From JAIBJP01 sp035601195 (GTDB taxonomy: Bacteria > Actinomycetota > Thermoleophilia > Gaiellales > Gaiellaceae), in NCBI GenBank assembly GCA_035601195.1, contig DATNOU010000095.1:5929-69928 (forward strand): 64,000 bases of DNA, given 5' to 3'. Both the position numbers and the translations under genes were made by a program. The stretch's first letter is position 1, and each line of letters begins with the position of its first letter. Under the pieces are notes generated by a model. The model did no database searches. It had not been told where the DNA came from and saw nothing but the letters and a program-made list of their open reading frames with translations. Positions 17,627 through 25,728 of the stretch are shown here, piece after piece.

Positions 17627-17692
17627 CGGGGCGGAAGGATCTGGAGTCCTCGCGTCGAATGTTCGACGGCGCGCGACCTGAGACTTTCGACG

Positions 17693-17800
17693 ATGGAACC
17701 ACGTCCTTCCCTCCGCCCACTCGCCCCGTTGATCGGAACGCTGGCAGCACTGTGGCTCGTTACGGCCGGCCTGATCGCGGCGCAACTGCTGGCGGGTTAG
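17693..17800 (+). CDS. 35-residue single-membrane-segment peptide
   Basis: An ATG at 17693 opens 35 residues: a proline-rich start (MEPRPSLRPLAP), then one hydrophobic helix (LIGTLAALWLVTAGLIAAQL) and a short tail ending at TAG 17798. The ribosome site is weak. It lies 66 bases behind the previous peptide and converges on the CBS gene. It could be a second secreted or membrane peptide of the same cassette. Composition is consistent with coding, but the evidence is thinner than for the peptide at 17528. Confidence 0.4.
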   Translation: MEPRPSLRPLAPLIGTLAALWLVTAGLIAAQLLAG

Positions 17801-17803
17801 CAG

Positions 17804-18205
17804 CTAGTCGTTCGGGCCTTCGGCCCCGACGTCGACCTGCATTGCCGCCCTCATCAGCTCCCGCAGGCTGACGACGCCTATCGTCCTACCCTCTTCGACC
17901 ACCGGCAGGTGGCGAAAGCCCTGCTCGAGCATCGTTCGCATGGCCTCGTCGGCAGATGTCGCCTCCGTGGCGGTCATCGGATCCACGGTCATCCATTCAC
18001 GCACGCGCGCCTCGCTCGTGTGCACGCGCCCGGCGACTGCCCGGAGGAGATCCCGCTCGGTGAGGATGCCGATCAGCCGCCCGGAATCGAGCACCACGGC
18101 GGACCCCACCCCGTCCTCGGCCATCCGCTCGGCAGCCTCTCCCAGCGTGTCCTCCGGCGCGACGGAAACCACCGCGCCTGTCATGAGCTCACTCAGACGC
18201 GTCAT
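17804..18205 (-). CDS. Tandem CBS-domain protein
   Basis: A 133-residue protein made of two CBS motifs. The first runs LSELMTGAVVSVAPEDTLGEA to LIGILTERDLLRAV; the second runs VREWMTVDPMTATEATSADEA to TIGVVSLRELM. Such stand-alone CBS pairs bind adenine nucleotides and often act as energy or redox sensors. It starts at an ATG and stands alone between the peptide genes and the divergent lipoprotein gene. The partner is unknown. Confidence 0.9.
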   Translation of the reverse strand: MTRLSELMTGAVVSVAPEDTLGEAAERMAEDGVGSAVVLDSGRLIGILTERDLLRAVAGRVHTSEARVREWMTVDPMTATEATSADEAMRTMLEQGFRHLPVVEEGRTIGVVSLRELMRAAMQVDVGAEGPND

Positions 18206-18294
18206 CCGCCGAGCATAGCCCCGCCGTGGCCCGCCCGCCAGACGGGTTTCCTGGATGAATCCGTGTGCGGGCCCCAGCGGTACAGTTGCCTGGA

Positions 18295-19236
18295 GTGCGT
18301 TATGTCCTCATGGCCGCGCTCGCGGTCCTGCTCGCCGCCTGCAGCGGCAGTTCCGGCGACACGGCGAGCTCCCCCGCCACGCAGAAGGGCGCACAGCTGC
18401 CCTCGTGGGTCAAGCAAGCGCTCTCGGCGAAGAGTGGGCCAGACGTGGCGGTGACGATGGGGTCGCAGGATTTCGCCGTCGGAGACAACCGCGTCGTCTT
18501 TCTCGTGGTGCGCGGGAACGGAGCGCTCGTCCAGGCTCCGACGGCGGCGATCGAGTACGCCCGCGACGGCGACGTGCCGCAAACCGCGAAGGCGACCCTG
18601 CAGCCGCTCGGCGCGCACGAGCATGCGCACGAAAACGAGGTCGAACCCCACGACCACCTCGACGTCACCGACGTCTACGTGGCTCACGTGCAGACGCCGA
18701 AGCCGGGCCGCTACTGGTTCGTGGCCGATCCGGCGGGCGAGAACATCCAGGCTGTCGGGACGCTCGAAGTGCAAAAGCAGTCTGTTTCGCCCGCGCTCGG
18801 CGCCAAGGCACCCGCGTCCGACAACCCCATACTGGCCTCCGCGCCCGCCAAGGACATCACGACCGCCCACCCGCCCGACACCGAGCTGCTCCGCTACTCG
18901 ATCGCGGACTCCATCCAGGCGCGTGTGCCGTTCGTTGTCGTGTTCGCGACGCCGGAGTTCTGCGTCAGCCGAGTCTGCGGACCGACCGTGGAGGTTGTGC
19001 AGAAGGTGGCGAAGAGGTTCGACCGCGGCGGCGTCCGCTTCATCCACGTCGAGATCTATAAGGACAATGATCCGAAGAAGGGCTTCAACAGGTGGGTACA
19101 GGAGTGGAATCTGCCGACCGAGCCCTGGGTTTTCCTCGTCGATGGCAGCGGGGTGATCAGGGGCAAGTTCGAGGGAGCAGTCTCGGTGGCCGAGCTCGAG
19201 AGCGCAGTCCGAAAGGACCTTCTCGCCACTTCTTGA
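18295..19236 (+). CDS. Lipoprotein with thioredoxin-like domain
   Basis: The N-terminus is a lipoprotein signal (VLMAALAVLLAACSGSS) with the lipobox cysteine in LAAC. The middle has a beta-sandwich-like segment with a histidine-rich stretch (HEHAHENEVEPHDHLD), possibly metal binding. The C-terminal half is a thioredoxin fold in which the active site is spaced as FCVSRVCGP (CxxxxC rather than CxxC). It is probably anchored outside the membrane as a redox or metallochaperone-like protein. The start is uncertain: a GTG at 18265 or an ATG at 18310 are alternatives. Confidence 0.75.
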   Translation: MRYVLMAALAVLLAACSGSSGDTASSPATQKGAQLPSWVKQALSAKSGPDVAVTMGSQDFAVGDNRVVFLVVRGNGALVQAPTAAIEYARDGDVPQTAKATLQPLGAHEHAHENEVEPHDHLDVTDVYVAHVQTPKPGRYWFVADPAGENIQAVGTLEVQKQSVSPALGAKAPASDNPILASAPAKDITTAHPPDTELLRYSIADSIQARVPFVVVFATPEFCVSRVCGPTVEVVQKVAKRFDRGGVRFIHVEIYKDNDPKKGFNRWVQEWNLPTEPWVFLVDGSGVIRGKFEGAVSVAELESAVRKDLLATS

Positions 19237-19255
19237 GAGTGATAGGATCGCCTCA

Positions 19256-19285
19256 CTTCATTTCGTAAAGTAACTCTGGGAGGTG
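19256..19285 (+). promoter_or_regulatory. Promoter-proximal motif and ribosome site of sulfurtransferase gene
   Basis: TTTCGTAAAGTAACT (19261-19275) precedes a GGGAGGTG ribosome site. The motif closely resembles TTTCGTAAGGTGAACT on the minus strand just before the frameshifted XRE-TPR gene (16150-16165). A shared regulator is possible but untested. Confidence 0.3.
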
Positions 19286-19290
19286 TCTGG

Positions 19291-20148
19291 ATGGCCGAGA
19301 ACGGCTACGCGAAGCCGGTGCTCGTGACGACCGATTGGCTGGCGGAGCACCTGGGCGACGACGGCATCGTCGTGGCCGAGGTCGACGAGAACCCCGACCT
19401 CTACGACGAAGGGCATATTCCCGGCGCGGTCAAGCTTCACTGGCGCGAAGACCTGCAGGATCCGATCGAGCGCGACGTCGTCGACCGCGAGACCTTCGAG
19501 CGCCTGCTCGGCGAGCGCGGGATCGGCAACGACACCGCGATCATTCTCTACGGGGACAAGAACAACTGGTTCGCGGCCTACGCGTTCTGGTACCTCAAGG
19601 TGTACGGCCATTCCGACGTCCGCATCCTCGACGGCGGCCGGCAGAAGTGGATCGACGAAGACCGTGAGCTCTCCACCGACGTGCCCTCCCCCGAGGCGGA
19701 GTCCTACAGCGCGCAGGAGCGCGACGAGTCCATCAGGGCTTACCGCGACCAGGTGCACGGATGGCTCGGCGAGTCGACCCGAGCGCTTGTCGACGTCCGC
19801 TCCCCGGGCGAGTACGCGGGCGACCTGATCGCGCCTCCCGGCTACGAGCAGGAGGGAGCGCAGCGCGGTGGCCACATTCCCACCGCAGCATCGATTCCCT
19901 GGGCCAGCGCCGTGCGGGACGATGGGACCTTCAAGAGCGCCGACGAGCTGAAGGAGCTCTACGGCGGCAAGGGCATCACGCCCGACAAGGAGGTCACGGC
20001 GTACTGCCGCATCGGCGAGCGCAGCGCGCACACGTGGTTTGTCCTGCGCGAGCTCCTTGGGTACGAGCGGGTGCGAAACTACGACGGCTCGTGGACGGAA
20101 TGGGGCAACCTCGTGGACGTGCCCATCGAGAAGGGAGCGGGCTCCTAG
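19291..20148 (+). CDS. sseA: Sulfurtransferase, two rhodanese domains
   Basis: A 285-residue thiosulfate/3-mercaptopyruvate sulfurtransferase of the CysA/SseA type. The N-terminal inactive rhodanese domain includes YDEGHIPGAVKLHW. The C-terminal domain has the catalytic cysteine C239 in the loop AYCRIGERSAH; the CRxGxR form favours thiosulfate over mercaptopyruvate. The ATG at 19291 follows GGGAGGTGTC. It may be cotranscribed with the overlapping proline racemase-like gene. Confidence 0.93.
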   Translation: MAENGYAKPVLVTTDWLAEHLGDDGIVVAEVDENPDLYDEGHIPGAVKLHWREDLQDPIERDVVDRETFERLLGERGIGNDTAIILYGDKNNWFAAYAFWYLKVYGHSDVRILDGGRQKWIDEDRELSTDVPSPEAESYSAQERDESIRAYRDQVHGWLGESTRALVDVRSPGEYAGDLIAPPGYEQEGAQRGGHIPTAASIPWASAVRDDGTFKSADELKELYGGKGITPDKEVTAYCRIGERSAHTWFVLRELLGYERVRNYDGSWTEWGNLVDVPIEKGAGS

Positions 20149-21122
20149 GCCCGATCCAAGCGGTCGACTATCACGCCGCCGGTGAGCCGTTCCGCATAGT
20201 CACCGGGGGTGTGTCTCCTCTCGAGGGTCGGACGATTCTCGAAAAGCGGCGCTTCGCGGCCAAGCGCCTGGATGAAGTTCGCCGTCTGCTGGTCTATGAG
20301 CCGCGCGGCCACGCGGACATGTACGGCTGCCACGTGACCGAGCCCGAGGACGAGGCCGCCGATCTCGGCGTCGTCTTCTTCCACAATGCGGGCTACTCGA
20401 CAGCGTGTGGGCACGGGACGATCGCCCTGGTCACATGGGCGCTCGAGTCGGGGCGTCTTGAAGGGGAGGAGCCGGAGACGCGCGTGGTCGTGGACGTCCC
20501 GTCGGGGCGGCTCGAGACTTTCGCGCGGGTGCAGGACGGGCGCGTGACGTCCGTCCGCTTCCGCAACGTGCCCTCCTTCATCGTGGCACGGGATCTCGCG
20601 GCGGCCGGTGTCTCCGCAGACCTCTCCTTCGGTGGAGCTTTCTACGCGTCGGTGGAAGCGCCGTTCCCTGTGGAGCCGGGAAACCTGCCGCGTTTCATCG
20701 AGCTGGGACGTGAGGTCAAGCGTGACCTCGAGGCGCAGCAGGACTTCGTTCATCCGCTGGAGCCCGAGCTTCGGGACCTCTACGGCGTCATCTTCTGGCA
20801 GGCCGAGGGGGTCGGCCCGCCGCTTGTCCAGCGAAACGTGACCGTCTTCGCGGACGGCGAGGTCGACCGCTCCCCGTGCGGGAGCGGGACCTCGGCTCGG
20901 CTGGCGCTCCTGGAGACGGACGGCGCGCTCGCCCGCGGCGAGGAGCTCCTCCACCGGAGCATCATTGGTACCGAGTTCCGGGCCCGCGTCGTGGGAGACG
21001 CCGTGGTGGACGGGATCCCAGCGGTCGTCACGGAGGTCGAAGGGAGCGCCCATTACACGGGTCGCCACGAGTTCGCACTCGACCCCGCCGACCCGCTCGG
21101 AGACGGCTTCCTCCTCCGGTAG
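20100..21122 (+). CDS. Proline racemase-family protein (racemase/epimerase)
   Basis: This protein has both catalytic cysteines of the proline racemase fold: C103 in GYSTACGHGTIA and C260 in DRSPCGSGTSAR. The Cys/Cys pair indicates a proline racemase or 4-hydroxyproline 2-epimerase rather than a dehydratase, in which the first is threonine. The recognisable N-terminus (IQAVDYHAAGEPFRIV) begins at the very end of the sulfurtransferase gene. There is no ATG, GTG or TTG near it; the first in-frame ATG is at 20100, inside the upstream gene. A non-standard start around 20145 is an alternative. Confidence 0.82.
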   Translation: MGQPRGRAHREGSGLLGPIQAVDYHAAGEPFRIVTGGVSPLEGRTILEKRRFAAKRLDEVRRLLVYEPRGHADMYGCHVTEPEDEAADLGVVFFHNAGYSTACGHGTIALVTWALESGRLEGEEPETRVVVDVPSGRLETFARVQDGRVTSVRFRNVPSFIVARDLAAAGVSADLSFGGAFYASVEAPFPVEPGNLPRFIELGREVKRDLEAQQDFVHPLEPELRDLYGVIFWQAEGVGPPLVQRNVTVFADGEVDRSPCGSGTSARLALLETDGALARGEELLHRSIIGTEFRARVVGDAVVDGIPAVVTEVEGSAHYTGRHEFALDPADPLGDGFLLR

Positions 21123-21149
21123 CCGCGAACGGGATCGGGGTCCGGGATC

Positions 21150-21175
21150 GGGGTCAGACCCCGGTGTCGAAAGAA
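21150..21175. repeat. REP-like palindrome GGGGTCAGACCCC flanking RAYT, left
   Basis: GGGGTCAGACCCC at 21150-21162 is followed by GGTGTCGAAAG. It lies 22 bases beyond the end of the RAYT gene. It has the same orientation and tail (GGTGTC) as copy 1 at 2601 and matches the right-hand copy at 21820. Confidence 0.75.
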
Positions 21176-21184
21176 GACATGGCC

Positions 21185-21736
21185 CTACTCGACCCTCGCT
21201 TCATCCACGAATCGGCCGAATGCCTGGCGCGCTCGGTCTTCATCCGCCCCGAAGAAGGCCAGAACCCTGTCTGCCGTGTGAAGTGACGAGCGAGGGCCTC
21301 GAATCACGTCGCAGAAGCTGCTCCAGCGCCATTCCGCAGGCGATACGCAAAGACCAGCACGGACAGGATTCATAGCGATGTAACGCGTGAGCTCCAGGAG
21401 GTGCCAGTCGCTTTCGACGAGGACGGCGTGGAACCGGCCTTGAAAGACATGCCCGACGAACCCATAGTCGCGATTGAACCACTGCGCGTACTCGCCGTTG
21501 ATGGTCTGCATGCCTGCGGAGAGGTCGGCCTCAGGGGTCTCGAGCAAGAGGTGGTAGTGGTTCTGCATCAGGCAGTAGCTATGGATCAACCACCGCCGGC
21601 GAGCCGTGACCTTCGTGACGAGTTCTAAGAAGAGGATTCGATCCCCGTCAGAAAGGAAGATCGGTTCCTTCCGGTTGCCGCGACAGGTGACGTGATAGAT
21701 CCCGCCGGCGATCAGCCTGCGTCGAGAACGGGCCAT
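21185..21736 (-). mobile_element. REP-associated tyrosine transposase (RAYT, Y1/TnpA_REP)
   Basis: A 183-residue protein that opens MARSRRRLIAGGIYHVTCRG, the standard start of TnpA_REP proteins. The HUH nuclease motif is QNHYHLLLE (H60-x-H62) and the catalytic tyrosine is most likely Y119 in ELTRYIAMNPVRAGL. RAYTs nick single-stranded REP palindromes and are thought to spread them; they do not normally move as insertion sequences. Here the gene lies between two copies of the GGGGTCAGACCCC palindrome, 22 and 83 bases away, which strongly suggests that these palindromes are its substrate. The frame is open upstream to 21814, but the family start is the ATG at 21736. Confidence 0.93.
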
Positions 21737-21819
21737 GAAATCGAAGGTAGCGCTAGGCAATAGTCCGCCGATCCTCGACCGCGGTCCCGTTTCACTTGAG
21801 TGCGCCTTTTTCAACAGGC

Positions 21820-21846
21820 GGGGTCAGACCCCGCTGTCCTTTTTAG
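21820..21846. repeat. REP-like palindrome GGGGTCAGACCCC flanking RAYT, right
   Basis: GGGGTCAGACCCC at 21820-21832 is followed by GCTGTCCTTTTTA. It lies upstream of the RAYT start and directly beyond the stop of the DDAH-like gene (21843). The T tract makes it a plausible terminator for rightward transcription as well. Confidence 0.75.
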
Positions 21847-22778
21847 CCGCGCAGGAGCGGGCGCGTCAGGCACGTCGGCCCGCCGTCGCCTTTGCGGGAA
21901 ATCTCGGCGCCGCGGTACACGCGCACGTCGACGCCGGCCTTCTCCATCCGCCGGCGTGTCTCGTCGTTCCCCTCGAGCGCGAGCGCCACGCGCGGGCCGA
22001 GCGCGAGGACGTTCGGCCCCATCGTCTCGAACTCCTCGTCCGGCACCTCGACCAGCTCGATACCGCGCTCCGCCAGGAGCTCCATGAGCCGGACGGGCAT
22101 GAGCGGCGGGTAGGCAACCGCCAAGTCCACGTCGAGCGTCGAGAGTAAGGACATGAGGTGGAGCACCTCCCCGGCGCCGCGGAGGTGGGGCAGGTCAAAC
22201 GCAGCCACGTCCACGCCCGGCAGAGCCTCCCCTAGCTGTCGGATCCCCTCGTCGTTCGTGCGGTAGCCGCGCCCCACGAGGAGGGTCCGCTCGTCGAGCC
22301 AGAGCGTGTCGCCTCCCTCCGCCATTGCAGGCGCGTCGAGCCTTCCGGCGATGGGCAGGCCGGCCTCGACGAAGTCCGCCGCCATCACCTCGACCTCTCC
22401 GCGGCGGCCCTCCTTGCCCGGCCGTAACATCACCGCGCCGTCGTCGGTCACGAGGGCAGGGTCGTAGACGTAGATGGCGTCCGGGTCCAGCGAGTGGGGG
22501 GTCGCAGCCACGACCACCTCCGCCCCCGCGTCAGCGAGGAGCGCTCGAAACGCCTCGTGCTCCTCTTCCATGCGAGCCGGATCCGGCTCACCGCGCCACC
22601 CGTAAGGCTTCCACGCCGCCCAGGAGCCGGGGGCAGGCGGCCGGACGAGCACGCGCCGGAGCTGGGCGACCATGCTCTGACAGCCATACGCATCCCGACC
22701 GCCCGCGGCAGTCGGCCCCTGAGCGGCTGCAAAGCTGCGCCCGGCCGCGTCCTCGGCCGCCCGCGTATTTTCTTTCAA
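21843..22778 (-). CDS. Amidinotransferase-family protein (DDAH/arginine deiminase-like)
   Basis: A 311-residue protein of the guanidino-group modifying superfamily. YGCQSMVAQLRRVLVRPP is the conserved opening. The catalytic histidine is in EVLHLMSLLSTLD and the nucleophilic cysteine is near the C-terminus in GGPTCLTRPLLRG. These match dimethylarginine dimethylaminohydrolase-like proteins. It would hydrolyse a guanidino compound such as methylarginine or arginine. The start is a TTG at 22778; the conserved opening lies well inside, so the longer form is kept. It is divergent from selD. Confidence 0.85.
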   Translation of the reverse strand: MKENTRAAEDAAGRSFAAAQGPTAAGGRDAYGCQSMVAQLRRVLVRPPAPGSWAAWKPYGWRGEPDPARMEEEHEAFRALLADAGAEVVVAATPHSLDPDAIYVYDPALVTDDGAVMLRPGKEGRRGEVEVMAADFVEAGLPIAGRLDAPAMAEGGDTLWLDERTLLVGRGYRTNDEGIRQLGEALPGVDVAAFDLPHLRGAGEVLHLMSLLSTLDVDLAVAYPPLMPVRLMELLAERGIELVEVPDEEFETMGPNVLALGPRVALALEGNDETRRRMEKAGVDVRVYRGAEISRKGDGGPTCLTRPLLRG

Positions 22779-22879
22779 TACGCAGGCTCCCTGTGTCCTT
22801 GCCGGGCTTGCTTTTCGCGCGCCAGGGGGCCAATGGCGCGAGCGGCCTGGATGCGATGGCGGGCGGTAACCTCCATCGC

Positions 22880-23911
22880 ATGGAGACTACTGCGCGGCTG
22901 ACGATGCTCGACGCCGGCGGCGGCTGCGCGGCCAAGTACGCGGCAGGCCGTTTGGAGGAGCTTCTGGCCGGCTTCGCGCCCGCCTCTTCCGAGAATCTTC
23001 TGGTCGGGCTCTCGCCGGCCGACGACGCGGCTGTCTACCGCCTGGACGACGAGCGCGCGCTCGTCTTCACGACGGACTTCTTCCCACCCATGGTGGACGA
23101 CCCGGCGCTCTTTGGAGCAATTGCGGCGGCGAACGCGCTCAACGACATCTTCGCCATGGGCGCGAGGCCGCTGCTCGCCCTCTCCATCGCCGCCTTCCCC
23201 GAAGAGCTGCCCCTGGAGACCGTGCGGGCGATCCTCGACGCCTCGGCGGAAAAAGTCGCGGAGGCCGGCGCGGTTCTCGCAGGGGGCCACACTATCCGCG
23301 ACGACACTCCGAAGTACGGCCTCGCGGCGATCGGGACCGTGCACCCGGATGCGATCTGGCGCAAGAGTGAGGCTCGTCCCGGCGACGCGTTGTTCCTCAC
23401 CAAGCCGCTCGGAACGGGGCTCGTGCTCACCGCCGCGCACAAGCGGGCGGCCCGGGAGGAAGAGGTTGCGGCGGCGGTGGAATCCATGACCGAGTTGAAC
23501 GGGCGTGCCGCCGAGGCGCTGCGACCGTTCGAGCCGAACGCGGTCACGGACGTCACCGGCTTCGGCCTGTTCGGACACGCCCGTGAGATGGCCGAGCGGA
23601 GCGGTGTGAGGATCGTCCTCGACGCGGGAAGCCTTCCCGCCCTCCCCGGCGCGCTGGCGGCCGCCAGGCGCGGCCTCAAGACCGGTGGCGATCAGCGCAA
23701 CCGCGAGTACGTCGCCGGCTTCCTCACCCCTGACGGCCTTCCCGACGACCTCGCGACGCTTGCCTTCGACCCCCAGACGTCGGGGGGCCTGCTCGTTTCG
23801 CTCCCACCGGAGCGAAGCGCGGTCCTCGCCGCGAGCTTCCAGGCGGAAGACCTTTTCCTTGCGCTCGTGGGCCGCGTCGAGGAAGGGAACGGCGTCGAGG
23901 TCGTCCTGTGA
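22880..23911 (+). CDS. selD: Selenide, water dikinase (selenophosphate synthase)
   Basis: A 343-residue SelD homologue. The N-terminal nucleophile region reads LDAGGGCAAKYAAGRL, with a cysteine (not selenocysteine) and the nearby lysine. The ATP-grasp aspartates occur in GLSPADDAAVY and FTTDFFPPMVDDP, followed by AAANALNDIFAMGARPL and the glycine-rich LAGGHTIRDD. DVTGFGLFGHAREM and FDPQTSGGLLVSL are the C-terminal signatures. It makes selenophosphate for selenocysteine or selenouridine. No other selenium gene (selA, selB, tRNA-Sec) is seen in this window. The ATG at 22880 is preceded by an in-frame ATG at 22856. Confidence 0.94.
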   Translation: METTARLTMLDAGGGCAAKYAAGRLEELLAGFAPASSENLLVGLSPADDAAVYRLDDERALVFTTDFFPPMVDDPALFGAIAAANALNDIFAMGARPLLALSIAAFPEELPLETVRAILDASAEKVAEAGAVLAGGHTIRDDTPKYGLAAIGTVHPDAIWRKSEARPGDALFLTKPLGTGLVLTAAHKRAAREEEVAAAVESMTELNGRAAEALRPFEPNAVTDVTGFGLFGHAREMAERSGVRIVLDAGSLPALPGALAAARRGLKTGGDQRNREYVAGFLTPDGLPDDLATLAFDPQTSGGLLVSLPPERSAVLAASFQAEDLFLALVGRVEEGNGVEVVL

Positions 23912-24828
23912 TGGAAGCCGGCGCGAGCCGGCTCTCGCGGCTCAGACTTCGCGCCGCGTCTCCGGCGCTCTTCTATCGGCTTAGCCTCCTCGCCCTCGCC
24001 GCCCTCTTCCTCATCGTCGTCTCGGGCGCGACCGTCCGTCTCACCGGCTCGGGCCTCGGATGCGAGAACTGGCCACGCTGCGGGAGCACGTTCCTGCCGC
24101 AGAAGGACTACCACGCACTGATCGAGTTCGGGAATCGCGGCGTCGGCTTCGTGGTCGGGCTCGTGACCCTGGCCGCGGCGATCGGGGCGACGCGCGTCGA
24201 GCCGCTCCCGCGCTGGCTGCTCGCCGCAGCCTGGGTCCTGCCGGTGACTGTCCTGCTCCAGGGTGTCCTCGGCGGGATCACCGTCCTTTTCGAGCTGCAT
24301 CCGCTGATCGTCATGGGGCATTTCCTCCTCTCCCTGCTCGCCCTCGCGGTCGCCGTCGTGGTCGTGATCGGCGCCTACGACTTCTTGCACGCAGCCAAGG
24401 CTCATTCGCCGCTTGCCGCCAACTGGCTCGCGCTTGTGCTCGTGCCCAGCGCCCTCGCGCTCGTGATCACCGGGACGCTCGTCACCGCCGCGGGCCCTCA
24501 TTCCGGCGGGGAGAAGATCAGGCGATTCGGGCTGCTTCCCGACGCGCTCCACCTGCACGTCGGGGCCGCGGCGCTCTTCGGCATCGTCTACCTCGGTGTG
24601 GTCGCCTCGCTCTACTACGCGCGGCCGCGGCCTCGCACGGAGCTCCTCCTCGCTGGGGGCGTGCTGGTTGCGCTCCTCGCCCAGATGGCGATCGGAGACA
24701 TCCAGTGGCGAACCCATCTGCCGTGGGGCCTCGTGCTGGTGCACGTCGCTCTGGCGACAGCGGTTTGGGCGGGTGTCGTTGCGCTCGCAGCCAGGCTGAT
24801 CCTCAGATCGAAGCCTCGGCTGCCCTAA
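23911..24828 (+). CDS. ctaA: Heme A synthase (COX15/CtaA family)
   Basis: A 305-residue membrane protein with eight hydrophobic segments. The family motif GATVRLTGSGLGCENWPRC is intact, and histidines that bind heme occur in the transmembrane segments (IEFGNRGVGF region, MGHFLLSL, ALHLHVGAA, VLVHVALA). CtaA oxidises heme O to heme A for cytochrome c oxidase. The ATG shares bases with the selD stop (TGATG), so the two are cotranscribed. No ctaB or oxidase subunits are in the window. Confidence 0.92.
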   Translation: MEAGASRLSRLRLRAASPALFYRLSLLALAALFLIVVSGATVRLTGSGLGCENWPRCGSTFLPQKDYHALIEFGNRGVGFVVGLVTLAAAIGATRVEPLPRWLLAAAWVLPVTVLLQGVLGGITVLFELHPLIVMGHFLLSLLALAVAVVVVIGAYDFLHAAKAHSPLAANWLALVLVPSALALVITGTLVTAAGPHSGGEKIRRFGLLPDALHLHVGAAALFGIVYLGVVASLYYARPRPRTELLLAGGVLVALLAQMAIGDIQWRTHLPWGLVLVHVALATAVWAGVVALAARLILRSKPRLP

Positions 24829-24885
24829 ACTCCTTCCATCGGCAGACATCTCCGCATCGAGCGCCGCCCCTCTCTGCGCCGCCCG

Positions 24886-25728
24886 GTGCTCGTCGCCGCC
24901 TTCAGGGGTTGGAACGACGGAGCGCAGGGAGCCTCCTTGGCCGCCAGCTTCCTCGCGCAGGCCTGGAAGGCGCGCCGCTTCGCGGACATCGACCCCGAGG
25001 AATTCTTCGACTTCCAGGCAACCAGGCCCCATGTGGCTCTGGAGGAAGGCCTCACGCGCCGGATCGACTGGCCGGAGACTGCCTTTTACCATGCCTCGAT
25101 TCCGGGTCTGGAGCGTGACGCCGTTCTCGCGCTCGGCATCGAGCCGAACTTGCGCTGGCGGACCTTCTCGGACGAGGTGGTGGAGCTCGCCCGCGACCTC
25201 GAAGTCGAGCTTGTCGTCACGCTCGGCGCGCTGCTCGCCGACGTGCCGCACACACGCCCCGCCCCGGTGACGGGTTCGGCGAGCGACCCCAAGCTCGTAG
25301 AGGAGCTGCGGCTCGCCTCGTCGCGCTACGAGGGCCCGACGGGGATCGTCGGCGTCGTCCACGACGCCTGTCGGCGCGCCGAGCTCCCTTCGGCAAGCCT
25401 CTGGGCCGCGGTACCGCACTACGCCTCGCTCGCGGCCAGCCCCAAGGCGGCGCTGGCCCTTTGCCTGCGGCTGGCCGACCTGCTCGGGACGGAGTTCGAC
25501 CTCGCCGACCTCGAGCGGGCCTCCGCGGCCTACGAGACCCAGGTGAGCGAGGCGGTGGCCTCCGACGAGGAGACCGAGGCGTACGTGCAGCAGCTCGAGG
25601 AGCGGCGCGACGCGCTGGGGGAGGAGCTCGACATGCCGTCAGGCGAGACGCTGGCCGCGGAGCTCACGCGCTTCCTCCGCGAGCACGAGGCCCGGCGCGA
25701 CGAGGAGAGCTCCGAGGAGGATGCCTAG
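24886..25728 (+). CDS. PAC2-family protein
   Basis: A 280-residue protein beginning LVAAFRGWNDGAQGASLAAS, the hallmark N-terminus of the PAC2 (proteasome assembly chaperone 2) family in actinobacteria. It ends in a charged helical tail (EHEARRDEESSEEDA). The only standard start in the frame is the GTG at 24886, which begins right at the first strand; conserved-looking codons (RRPSLRRP) precede it but carry no start codon, so a non-standard start upstream is possible. Function in bacteria is not settled. It converges on the DipZ gene with a four-base overlap. Confidence 0.82.
   Translation: MLVAAFRGWNDGAQGASLAASFLAQAWKARRFADIDPEEFFDFQATRPHVALEEGLTRRIDWPETAFYHASIPGLERDAVLALGIEPNLRWRTFSDEVVELARDLEVELVVTLGALLADVPHTRPAPVTGSASDPKLVEELRLASSRYEGPTGIVGVVHDACRRAELPSASLWAAVPHYASLAASPKAALALCLRLADLLGTEFDLADLERASAAYETQVSEAVASDEETEAYVQQLEERRDALGEELDMPSGETLAAELTRFLREHEARRDEESSEEDA

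Noticed and set aside
21185..21736. Complete insertion sequence (IS200-like)
   Set aside because: The protein is of the REP-associated branch, and no second gene or subterminal IS hairpins with target preference are seen; flanking palindromes fit REP sequences.
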